In this document: in pieces, positions 19,901 to 31,900 of the stretch
Layout: every line of letters starts with the position of its first letter
How positions within the stretch are numbered: the stretch's first letter is position 1
Assembly (NCBI GenBank): GCA_963969365.1
Contig: OZ017760.1
Span: 248,001 to 312,000, forward strand
Origin: Asterochloris sp. CNOR1
Taxonomy: Eukaryota; Chlorophyta; Trebouxiophyceae; Trebouxiales; Trebouxiaceae
Direction of reading: 5' to 3'
Length of the DNA: 64,000 bases
Program-made: the position numbers and the translations under genes
Notes under the pieces: model-generated
What the model was told of the DNA's origin: nothing
What the model saw: the letters and a program-made list of their open reading frames with translations, nothing else
Database searches by the model: none

Positions 19901-22900
19901 GGGGGCAGCAGGGGCCCCAGCTTCACAGCATCAGGAGGCCTTCGACAGGGAGCCCATCAGTCGCTTCGGCTCCGTCATCTCAACATTCACAGGTGCAGAT
20001 GTGGCCAGCTGTGCCTTTCCATCTGAGGCCTTTACGTGCTGCTCTGGAGTTCTGGGCAGGCTGGCAGCAGGGCTCTCTCGGCTTCTTGGGTGTGCTGTGA
20101 TAGCTTCTAGGCACAGCGCCTTCCTTTTCCCATGCACTCATTACAGATACATGATGCAGATCTGTGCCTTGGCTCATGCCTGCATGCAAAACCTGACAAT
20201 GACCACCCTCTCTAATCCAGGGTTGTGCATGGCCTTGTTACCTGTCTGCCATTCCTAAGACCCTGTGCAGACCTGTGTTGTGTGCCTGCAGACGCCAGCG
20301 GAGGCGAGCCTGGCACACCCAACATGCTGGTCATCGTCATGAAGGGCTTCAGGGTGGTGTCTCGCGGAGCTGAGGCAATGGACATGGCTCCCAGGCCGCA
20401 TGGTGAGCACCGTGCCGCATCCAGTGTCAGTCACTGTTGCAGTGAAGTAAAACTGGAAGTTTTGACCTACGAGCTGTGCTGATGCCATGCTACTCCAAGG
20501 GATTGGGGCGCTGGACAACGCCTCCCAAACGGCGCTGTGAGCATTGCTTGTGTACCCAGACTCATGACAGGTAGCTGTTGTGTTGGGTGCAGGACGTACC
20601 TCCATGACAGGCGACAAGGGGAACACCGGCGGGCACGCAGCTGCCCACAGGGGCACGCCAGCGCCGGCCCCCACACCACAGGCACGCGTCACAGGGGACT
20701 CCCCACACGCCATCAAGGCTGTGCACACAGCCGCCAGCCTGGCCGCCAATTTCAGCCACGAAGTCAAGGCGGAGGTGCTGCAGCCCAACAAGACTGCCCC
20801 CTCTGGGCTCATGACTCAGCTGGTGGACGAGCAGCTGCAGCAGCAGCAGGCGGCAGCCCATGAGGTCATGCAGCACAGCCTGCTGCAGGCTGGCAGCACT
20901 GAGTGGCTGCGCAAGCGGCCAGGGGCAGCCTTCTTCGAAAAGCTGCAGGTGGGGGGCTGGGGAGTGGCCCAAGGGGGGGGGGGGGGGGGGGGGTGGGGGG
21001 GGGGGGTGTGGGTGGGAGCGGCTGGGACATGCAGCTGGCTGGCTGGGTGCTTGAGCTGCATCTGTTTGTTGAGTGGCCGCACAGACAGCTTGGGGCAGAT
21101 GTTTAGAGATGCTGCAGGTTGGGCTCATGGCACAGGCAGCTGTCAGGCTGTCTGCTGGGGCTGCCTCAAAGTATGCTGGGTGGCAATCTAGCTGGCCGCC
21201 AGCAGCAGCCTTCTGTGAGAAGCTGCAGGTGGGGAGGGCCTGGCAGGCTTTCTCTTAGGTCAACCCTGCTTCCATGCTGTCACTTTGGGCTTGCTATTGT
21301 GCTGCCTTGGGACACATACTGATCTGGCTTGCAAGTGGTCACCACAACGTGGCTGTTGCCTGTTGTGTAGGCGGTCAAGTCACATCTGAAAATCCTGCCC
21401 GCAACCCTTGACCTCACTTGTTCAGCCTCAGGCGCAGGAGCTGTTGATGTGGTGTTGCAGGTGCACATTGGCCTGCAAGCTTTCCTGGGCAGGCCAGACG
21501 TGCAGGGCTCCCAGATGGAATTTGACGAGCAGAGTGAGGTCGTCGAGCCCTTCAGCGTGGAGACAATCATGGAGAGTGGGGTAGAGCCCAGTGCTAGCGG
21601 CAGCTACAGGTGCACTCAGAGATTGACAGCCATCACTTTGGAAGCTCCGGCTCTCTTGGGGATTGTCTGGCTGTGCAAAGCGGGCAATTTGGTGGTAGTG
21701 AAAACTGGTGCCAGCGTGCACTCAGGGCTCAACATCCATCACACTGGAAGCTCTGACGTCTTAGAAGTACCTGGCTGTGCAGAGCAGGGCAACTTTTGAG
21801 GGCAGTGGCAACTACAACTCCATTCAATTCCTGGGATCAGTCCTGCAGCAGTGGACTGTATCATTCCTGCTTCTGAAGGGCTGTTGGTGACACCAGACTC
21901 TTGCTGACACTGGGACGAAGCGAGCTTACTGACATGCGCATGCCAGCCTCAGCCCAGCATACCCCACCACCTGCAGACATCTTCATGCTGCAGCCTGCAC
22001 AATGGTGCGATATGAATGGTGCCCTGCAGGCGACCGGTGAATGTGCACCTCAGACATGTCTGCCCATCCCAGTTGGCTGTGTTCGGCACAGAGCGAAGCT
22101 ACCCACCAAATCTCGCTTGGACTGTAGATGCATGGGACATAGGCAGCCACCCATTAGATGCTTGCCAACCTTGACCTGCATGCTGTGCTCAGTGGCCTCC
22201 GGCAGCTGCCTCTGAGCATATGTGAGCGCCCCAGATGCAGCTGTGCTGCACGAGCCACAGCAGGACATCGAAGCCCATGACCAGCTGCTCACCGCTCACC
22301 TCCTGCTCTGCGCGCTGCAGGAGACTGCAAAGTGCCATACAATTGCATGCATGTGCAATTTGGTGTCTCACCTTGCTGCTGCGACCAAGTATGCTGAGAG
22401 CACTGGCACTGAGCATCGTCGCGCCCTGTAGGCGCATGGTGCAGGTGCATGTCTGCACCTCAGACGTGCACGCCCGCCTGTCCCAGTTTGCCAAGCGCGA
22501 GCTGCACAGCCTGGCCAACTACCTGCTCACCAGCTTCTCTGACCAGGACGTGACGCTGTTCACACGACACTTTGTCAAGGTGGGCCCCCAGCATAGTGTC
22601 AAGGTCTGAAGGCCTGCCTGATGTTAATGGTCACTGCTTGCCCACTGAGGTGCATGCAGCATGACGCTGCGGCATGATGTGGACATGACTGGAGCTCTGC
22701 CTCAGTCTCTGCGGGAGGCTGGCAGGCAGCCGAGTCACTGCACTTAAACAAACAACTGGAAACTTGTCAGCTTTGGTGAAGTGCTGCTGCAGGACTTTTA
22801 CAGGCGCATGGCTGCAGTTGGCAACTCACATGTTCACAGGCAGAAGCCGTGCTGCAGGATGCCAAGGCTGTCACCAAGCCACTCAAGAGGAACAAGAGCA

Positions 22901-25900
22901 CCGGGATCCTGCTGCCGGGGCCCAGCCTCATTCCGCCAGGGCCACCCAGCACGCTCAAGCGCCAGTTGTCGCGCAAAAGTCTGAGCAAGCTGGACCACCC
23001 AGCAGCCTCAGAAGGCGCTGCGGAGGAGGAGGCTGGCAATGAGCTGGTAATTGGGCAAGTGCACCGCCCAGAGCTGCTGACGCCTGTTTGTAGCAGTACC
23101 TCAGTTGCACAGATGGTGGGGCATCTGGAGTGGGCACCTCTGTGAACCCACCTGCCAGCCTGTGCAAGCCCACAGGGGCAGCCATCAGCTATGAGGCAGC
23201 CTCAGCGCCCCCCTCCCCCCCCCCCCCCCTCCCCCCCTTGATTTGTTCCCGCATCAGCAGCCTGTGCAATTCCCTGTACTGCATTGCAGCTCAGTGCAGG
23301 CTGCTGCTTTTTCAGCCTTTACCTGCACTGACAGCCTGTGCAGGGCCGCTGCATTGATGTGTCACATGAAACTCACCGCACAGACTGCCACACTGCCAGG
23401 GCCCCAGCGGTGCAGGTGCCAGTTGTTGAGTGGGCATGAGGTACCCACCTGTCATCTGCGGCACTGCTGCTTCACCTGCTTTCACTGCATGGTTGCCACT
23501 GTGCAGGCCCCAGCGCAGGAGATGCCCGCCTGTCAGATGCAGCTTGGACATGTCACCTGGCACTTACTGTGTGGCTTCCCTTGTGCAGGCTCCCAGCGCT
23601 CCCGATGCCAGCTATGGGATGGTCCTGGCGCTGCAGATGACAATGCCAAAGGCCATGCTAACGCTGGTGCAGTGCTTGTCAGCAGACTATCCCGACCACC
23701 CCAAGGACCTGTTTCAGTTGCAGCTGACCAACGTGCAGAGCTCTCTTGCTGTGGAGAACGGGCAGCAGGATGTCAGGTGCGCATCCTGCCGAGGATTGGC
23801 CACTTGTGGAGGGTCTCATGCAGTGACCCAGCAGACAGCAAAACGCTGACGGTCAGGCACGCTGTGCCACGCAAGCGTCGCTCAGCCTGCCACAGAGGCG
23901 GCAGGCACATTGCTCTTGATGAGCGTCGTGCACACTTGGGAAGGCTGTGACTAAATCTGCCCCTGCTGTTGGCGACACTGACGCAACATGGAGCAGGCAG
24001 ATGGTCGTTGGATGAGGCTTGCTGCTGACAGACTGATGCCCTGTAGGTTTGCTGTGGGATCGCTGCTGGTGGAGGACTTGGCCTCAGAGGGCCTGACCAG
24101 CAGACTGCTACGCCCCACGCCCACCTCTGTGGACCGGCTCCGGGCCTGCCGCCGGGCGTGCCTGCAGCGCTTTTTCGAGAGCTGGCGCCTGGCTACAGCA
24201 CGAACCAGCCGGCGCAGCCGCCGGGCCAGCGAGTGCATGCAGCACCTGCTGACGACAGCGGGATCCCAACTGTCAGGGCACTTCAGCCTCGCTCCGCAGG
24301 ATGTTCAGCTGGCCCTGCATGGCAGCTTCTTCTGCGCTGCGCTGGAGGTTGGGACGGTCAGGCGCGCCCTGCTGTACCTGTGCGAGCTGCAGCTGGCGCA
24401 GCCACGGACAGGTGCAGCGGCTGAGGCTGCTGATGACGTCATCGGTGCCGGGACAGCCACCATGCGAGACGCCACTCAGGGTGGTCTGACCGCTCGGGGG
24501 CAGGCCACTGCGATGCGGGAGGATGGTGCTGTCAGCTGGCTGCAGCAAGGAACGGCTGCAGGGTTTAACGCGGGACAGCTTGGTGCAGCCGGCGGCGTTC
24601 CGTCCACCAGCTGGTCACCAGCCCCTGCAGCCAATGGCAAGGCTGCCGGGAAGAAGGAGGCCAGGAAACTCAGCATGCAGATGTCAGTGGACTGCATCCA
24701 CATCAGTGTGAGCTGCGTTGTGCTCTTAAACAGCATGGGCTCTATTGCCTGCTTTGCCCAGCAAATCGTGTGTCATGAAGAGCTGCAGTAATGTTATGCC
24801 AAGCGCCCATGGCACTTGCTGCAGTTCCCACCCTAGTTGTTTGCTTAGCTGCTGTTGCTGACCCCTTCTTGCACAGTGTGCTGCTTTCCAGCCATGTCCG
24901 CTGTGGTGCCAATGCTCCCTCTGGGAGCTACGCCTCACATGCCCAGCAAATCCCTGGGAGGCAACGCCCTCCTGCGCATGTTTGCAGGTCATCACAGAGG
25001 GCAAGTGCTTTGCCACTGTGTTGTGGGGCGAGGTCGATGTTGTGGTGGACGTGGGTGGCAAGGATGGCAGCCGCAAGGAGTTCCTACTTGAGTGTGCAGG
25101 CTTGCAGGTGAGGTGCCGCACTCTCTGGTGTCAGCAGATGCGAGGCACAGCACACGTGGCCTGTGCAGGCAGGCAAGCAGACCTGTGCAGACCATGCGGC
25201 CGTCTTGCCAGACGCCATCCTCTGAAGCAGCCCTTGTGCATGAGGGATGAGCAGGAGTGACACCAGTCTGTCTGTGCAGATGCGGGGTCGGTGGGCAGGG
25301 CGCCTTGGCATGCCTGCAGGTTCAGAGATTTGTTGTGGGCTTGCAGGTCATCGACCGGCTGAGCACCTCTCAGAGGTATGCTCATGTGCTGGCCGTGGAG
25401 CTCCCTGATACCAGCATGACGGAGACTGAGCACTGCTTACTGAGGCTGGCTGTGCTCCACAGCAAGGTCTCCCACCCAGACTCAGCTTCCAAACCCGCTG
25501 CCACACCTCCAGGTGAGCAATGCAGATACAGAGAAGTTTGTTGGCCTTCCAGCAAAAGGCACCAAGGCTCTGCGTGCTGCACATCATTGAGAAGCAGCTG
25601 CTGCTGACATTTTGCATCGTGACTGCAGAACCCAGTTGTGCTGCCAGGGCCGGCCACAGTAACATGTTGTTGTCTGGCCGCGGAAAACGCCCAAAGGTGA
25701 GGCAGCGGGGCCACAAAGCTTCAGCTGCTGCCAACCCATGCCTCATGCAATCTGGTCATGCAACACAACGTACTGCACCTCCCCCTACTGACAGACATGT
25801 CTCAGTCCATGATGCATGCCTGCAGGCGAAGTCTTTGCCACAGACTGTCATCAGGTTGGAGGCAGACTCCCTGCACATCATCATGGTCAGCAGGTTTCTG

Positions 25901-28900
25901 TATGACCTGCTCTACTTTGTGGGGGAGATCCAGGACATCGCTCGTGCTGTGTCTGGCAGCACAACCAGCACTGCTCGCGAGGCGCCTACAACATTGGGAG
26001 AGTCTGAGGCGTACAAGCCAATCACAGAGGTGGGGCAATGCTTGGAAACGTGCGATATTCAGAATGCCTTGTGCTCTGATCAGGTGTGCAGGCCGGTCCT
26101 GCAATGCTATGTTCTGATCTGGCCCACATGCCTGCTTGCCTTCAGGTGGTGCTGACCAATGTACGGTTGGACATACCCCGCCATTCTTGGTCGCCAGACT
26201 TCTACACCATGAGCTGTGGGCAGGTTCATGTGGTCTTGCCAGTGGCACAGGCTTATGTGGACAAGGCACGACCCAATGTGACCAGGTGAGCATGCCAGTA
26301 GACCTGCAAGAGGGGCTTGTTGCGTATGCATTTGGGCAGCAATCAGTTTACAAAGCTTCTTGCAGCGTCAGTGCAATGCATGTGCAGCTGGCTTGCAAAT
26401 CCTTGAGCCTGACTGTGTCCCACCCTGTGTGTGGGCACCAAGTACGCACTCAAACCTTGACAGTGGCGCCACTGAGATACAATTAGAACCTGCTGATCAG
26501 GTCAATCAATTGAACATGCTGATGAGAGCAACCTCTACCACCTGAAGATGTCCAAGTGAGTCTGACAGCTAGCTTGTTATCTGTGCAGGCCTCCTAGCCA
26601 GAGCTTGTTTGGGCGGGCCAAGTTGCAGAGCACAAACAGCACGCATGAGTGGCACAGAGTGGTCATGCAAGCCATGCGCCAGCAGCACAACGCCATGGGA
26701 CACGGCATCCAGGAGCACATGAACCGGTTCAGCCCCTCAGTGACAAGTACACCGCTTGCCAAGGGGACTGACGAGGATCAGCTGGGAAGCGGCGTCCAGG
26801 GTGGGCTGAACTTGCTCTAGCAGCTGTGCTCAGGGCTGCTCAGCCTGCCAGCCTGTCCCCTTCCTGCCCCTTGGTGCGCCAAGCTGCTGGCTGGGCCGTT
26901 TCATAGGTCTTGGTTGTGTTGTGGCAGGAGCTGTGGACACTGATCTGCCAACAATCTCGTTGCTAAGAACTGCTTTGCTGAGAGGCTGCATGCGGGCTTT
27001 GACATGTGTATGCACTGGCAGCATTAGCAAGCCATTGACTGCAGCTCATCACGTGTGATTTGCCTCCAGCTGCTCACAGCAAGGAGGGTCAGCTGCCAGA
27101 TTCAGCCGTGGCTTGGGTGCCCCTAGAGCTCTTCCTTCAACATTAAACATTGCCTTCAGGGAGCTTTTACCGCCAATTTAGCCACCTGGTCACTGAGCCA
27201 TCAAATACAGTTGTGGAGCTGGAGGCCCTGAAAATGTACTGGGCCTCCACTGCCGACTGTGAGCCTGGGCAACTGCTGATGCGCCAGGTCATAGATGGCG
27301 CAGACATGATGGTGCATGTGGCCTCTGGGCCCACCAAGGTGCAGGTGAGTCTAAAAAGCTGTACCTGGGTTGGTGCAGGGGTTGATGATGACTTGAGTCG
27401 CGCATCGAGACCAAAGCAGGCAGCCATACAGCAGCTTTTAATTTAGAGGATCTTGGAAGTTGTCCGCAACTTGACAGGCTGCATCTTCAGAGTTTGGCAA
27501 CCTATACCTCTACCGTTGAGGTGGCAATGTTTCTATATGTAACTTGCGCACTGCTGCTCTGCCCAACATGATGCGACCTTTGCCAGTCTTGCCACACACT
27601 TCCTTGCACTTGCAGGTGTGGTGGCCTTGGGCAAATGCTGTCTGGGGGGAGCTACAGTATGCTCTGACCATTGGCATCTTGTGGGAGAACTTGTGCGAGC
27701 CTTGTAGTTTTGGCTTGCCACGAGCGCCGCGATTCCCCATTGGCCAGCCGCTGCCACCGCAGCCGCCCCAGCCAGCCAGGTTGGGCATCGACAGGTCTTT
27801 GCAGCCATGTTGGCAGGTGGACATCAACGTGCACACGATAGCCCTCACTGTGGAGAGCCTCGCACCACCAGGATTCAGGCCTGGTGCCGGCCCAGCGCTT
27901 GGCATGGTGAGCAGTAAATTTTCGCTCCTGGCTGGGGTCGATCAGTTGAGTGCTCAAGCTCGGCAGGGACATTTCATGGCAGCACACTTTGTACCAGCAC
28001 TTTGGGTGATTGAGACCAGACATCAGCGCATTCGCCTGTGTGCAGCTTCCTGGGGTTTGACAGCATGCTGCCTGACTCGTGCAAGCTGTTCAGCATGGCT
28101 GGCTCACTCCCTGTTGCCGTGCAGGTCAGGATGAGGGACCTAGGGGTGCATGTGGCAAACTATGCTTGTGGGTCTCTGGACATCGAGGTGCAGTCCAGCG
28201 GGTTGCTGATGACCGACACCCGCAAGGCAGGCGGCCTCGAGGCCCCCGTGGCGGTGGTGAACATTGGCGGCATGGAGGATGCTGCCCCAGTCAGGTGTGC
28301 CCCCTTATCAGGGTCACCCATGCCTCAGGCTCAGTGCCTAATAAGACATCTTGCTGTTGGTCGGTGTTGGTGAGACTGCAAGCAGTGCTACAGACCATTT
28401 GCAGGTTGGCATTGGTACACCTGTCAATGTGACTAACAGACTTACGCATGCGTGGCAAAACTCAATGTTGGCATGAGGTGAGATGCTCTGCACTCTGCAG
28501 GGGGGCATTGGTGGGCAGCCCCCGCTGGAGCAAGGTGCAAGCGGCTGTAGACAGGGGGAACGGCCCTTTTGTGACGCTGCACAAGTTGGCTCAACAGACC
28601 TCCTTTGAGCGCCACCAGGGGGCTGTGCGTGAGGGGACCCTCCCTGCCCCTCTGCTGCGCCATGCTGGGAGCGTTGCAGCTGTGGCAGACCCGACGCGAT
28701 CTGCTGGGAGCACCATGCGACGGCAACAGTCGGCAGCCGCCAACATGGCAGACAGAGAGCAGTCTGAGGCTGCAGCAGACATGCACCAGCTTGCAGGCTT
28801 CAAGCTGGAGTATGTCATCCAAATGGTGGCCCCAGGGCAGGGGCCGCATGTGTGCGAGGTGCAGATGTCCAGCGCAAAGCTGCGGTGGCCATATCTGACT

Positions 28901-31900
28901 GATCTGGAGTGGGTCACCAAGGTCACGGAGACCTACAGCCACTGTTGCCGCCCCGCCTGGGTGTCACCCTTTGTGGTGGTAAGTGACCGCCAGTCTAGCA
29001 AGCAAGCTGATGACTTGTAGTCCATGTGCCCACCATCACTATGCTCAGCAATGTCAGGCTCAGTGATGCAAGTGGTGTGTGCTCACTGTGCATGTCCTTT
29101 TGCCACACTTTTGTATCGATGAGGGAGGTGTCCGCCTCCAGATGTCCCAGTTGGCAGTTCAGCGCCTCAAGTCTCGTCCTCTTGGAAGATCGCCTGTGCC
29201 AAGTCAGACGCCCAGAAAAGCAGGTGAACACACCTACATTGACCATGTCAAATTTACAGGATTACCAGCCGGGTAACTGGATGTACTTCAACGTCATCCT
29301 TGAGGACTGTGAGCTCGGCATCCCAGTCTTGGACAGCGTCAAGCCAAGCAGGGGGACTCAGGCCAGCAAGTTCAGGGGACTGGCACTCACCTGGGAGCAG
29401 CTGCGGGTTGGGTACTTCTTTGGAGGAGATGGGGAGGTGGCCCTCAGGGTCAATGCACATCAGCTCTCGGCAGCCAGCCGCCTGCCAGATGTCTCTGGTC
29501 CTCAGGTGAAGCTGCAGCTCCCTGCTCTGCCGCATGCCTAACTGTGAGACCAATCTGATTGCATGGCAATGCTTGTTGCAGCACTGCCATCGACCTGATA
29601 TGCAACAACTCAGACATGCAGTTAGTAAACAACAGCCAGCAAGCAGCATCACCTTCCATGCCCACGTTCACACTGGCGGCCTTACCCCATTGGCTGTTCA
29701 CGCCAAGGACCAAGCACTGACATCACACTTCTCTTGTTGGCAGGTGCAAGAGCTGCTGAGGCCTTTCAGGGCAGTTATGGACAGCCAGTGGCACACTCCC
29801 AAGCAGCCCGACCTCAAAGCCACACATCTCCTGCAGCTGAAGACCTCTGATGTCCTTGCACGACCAGCTTTCAAGCACGTGGAGCTGTTTCACTCTGCAC
29901 TGCGCCAATTTGGTGGCAACTCAGCCGCAGCGCTCCCCGCAACACCAGAGGCTGTAGAGACGCTTGCAGCAAAGGCTGATGGCGCTGCAGCGCCTGCTGA
30001 ACCGCTTCAGGCCTCAGCTCCTGCGGGGACCTCTCCAGCCCTGGCGCCGCGTCCTTTCAGCTCAAGGATCAGCGCTGAGGTGCACTCGGCAGGGGTGGCT
30101 CTGGTGGATGACCGCTATGGCCACCACATTGAGGTGCTGGCTGTGAAACTGCAGGTGAGTTGGGCTCTGTATATGCCAGGCGGCCTTTCATTGCATGGGG
30201 CACAGGCATGAAGCCTTTTCCAAGTGGAACTGCCAGTGGCTTGTTGCCCATGCGCAGCTACTCAGAGTGAGACAGCCCCCTTCTCACCTTTGTGGTCTTA
30301 GGCTCACCACCTCTGAGGTCACACACATGCTCTGCAGGATGGTAAGGTGATGCTGAGTCGCGAGATGACCATAGCTGAGGTAGCTGCGGCCATCAATGCA
30401 GACGTCAGCATGCGCCTGGGTGTCACCTTCCTCAACAGTGCCGTGGATGCTACTGGTGAGCACTGCAAGCATGCACAGGGCTGCATTTGACACCTGTGCT
30501 CATGCAGATGAGGATACATAGCCAGTGCAAGGATCTCCAACACATCATGCACCCACCTGCGTCTTGTATCTTACCCCTTGATTTTTGCAGAGCCTATGAT
30601 GGAGCCTTGGCCAGTCAGCATTGAGTACCAGCACACGGGGCTCAGCCAACGCCTGTCGTTGCACTCATTGGAGCGCTTGAATCTGGTCGTCACTCCAGCA
30701 GCCTTCCGTAGCATCGGCGATGCCAGGCTATTTTACAGCATGATGATGAGCTTGTCGGCGCCAGCACCAGCAGGCATGGCTCCCAAGGCCCTTGATGCGA
30801 CGAGCGAGGCGCCTGCACCAGCCAAGAACACGTTGTCAACCATGTACAGGCAAGACTCACAGTTTGAAAATGCCCTGATGGATGATGGTTTTGTAGGCTG
30901 TGGGTCATCTATTTGCCAATCTTGTATGTTCCCTGAGGCCAATGAACATGTGCCAGGCTGCCAAGCATTTTCAAGACTGTCATTCAATTTGTTCAGAGGA
31001 TATTTTACATCCCATCTTATTTCAGACCATCTTGCACAAACACCCACCAGCTTCAAGCTTTGTCCTCTGCAGGCTGGTCAACCGCTCTGGGCTGAGGCTG
31101 TCCTATTGGGCAGACAGCGGTGAAGGGGCTGAGCCTGCTGAGCCAGGCTCCTCATACACGCTCAATGCCTGGGAGGAGTCCCCCCTGATGGTGGAGCCAC
31201 TGGAGAAGACGGTCATCCTGCCTGATGCTCAGCAACAGGTGAGACATAAAGCAACAGGACAGGGACCAAGCCAATGCGGTGCAGCAGCGCCTGCTTCCTG
31301 AGGCTAGCTTCCAAGTCAGACATCCTGATCTCTTGCAGACACTGTGGCAAGCCGGTTAGATCCCGTGCGGCATGTAGGAGCTTCATGTTGTGTTGGCTAA
31401 GGTCGGATCTCTTTTCTTGAAACCTTCTAGTCTGACAAGCAGCTCTAAATGTCGCGACGATGATTGAAAGGGCAGCACGGCTCATGGGCAGCCATGGCGC
31501 GAAACACCCCAGGATGTTCACTCCTTGCAAGCAAGCACATTGTGCATTAGTTTGAAGCTGACCGGGTTTGCAGGTGCATGCCCGGACCATCTGCATGATG
31601 TTTGAGGGCATCTGGACGCCTGTGGTGGACATCGTCGTGGACAAGGTGGGCAAGTACGCTTACGTCATCGGCTCCCCAATGGACGCAACAGGTGCCACCC
31701 CCGTCATCATGGATGTGGCTCTGGACGTCCGCACCAAGGTGGGCTGCTAGTGCAGGACCAGAAGTTTGCACTCCAGCCATCTGCTGCCTGCCTGGGCTTG
31801 GCCCAATGCTGCATGCGTCTGACCATTGATGACAGTGTGAGCTGCCAATGGCGATGTGCAACACAGACATGCCTGAGCAGTCCACCCGGCACAATTATGT

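Larger units (their letters stand above)
18008..30152 (+). other. VPS13: VPS13: middle groove-forming region
   Basis: About 22 exons encode alternating amphipathic beta strands and short loops. Clear ones include 19255-19398 (LSLTIAPIDVIYSQLCLLRL), 21462-21618, 22439-22578, 22843-23046, 23589-23776, 24047-24706, 24988-25104, 25347-25512, 25825-26030 (LEADSLHIIMVSRFLYDLLY), 26144-26285, 26588-26809, 27160-27345, 27817-27905, 28125-28296, 28501-28980, 29263-29508 and 29744-30152. Basic or disordered loops interrupt it at about 20597-20948 and 22843-23046. The pattern fits repeating beta-groove modules of bridge-like lipid transfer proteins. Confidence 0.7.

Noticed and set aside
20255-20812. 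185-residue open frame on the minus strand
   Set aside because: Antisense to two VPS13 exons (20291-20403 and ~20597-20948); no domain.
20860-21191. Glycine- or proline-rich 'proteins' around 21000
   Set aside because: They are translations of the G tract in an intron.
31250-31560. tRNA-like segment (GGTTAGATCCC) in an intron
   Set aside because: No cloverleaf arms or A box can be drawn around it.
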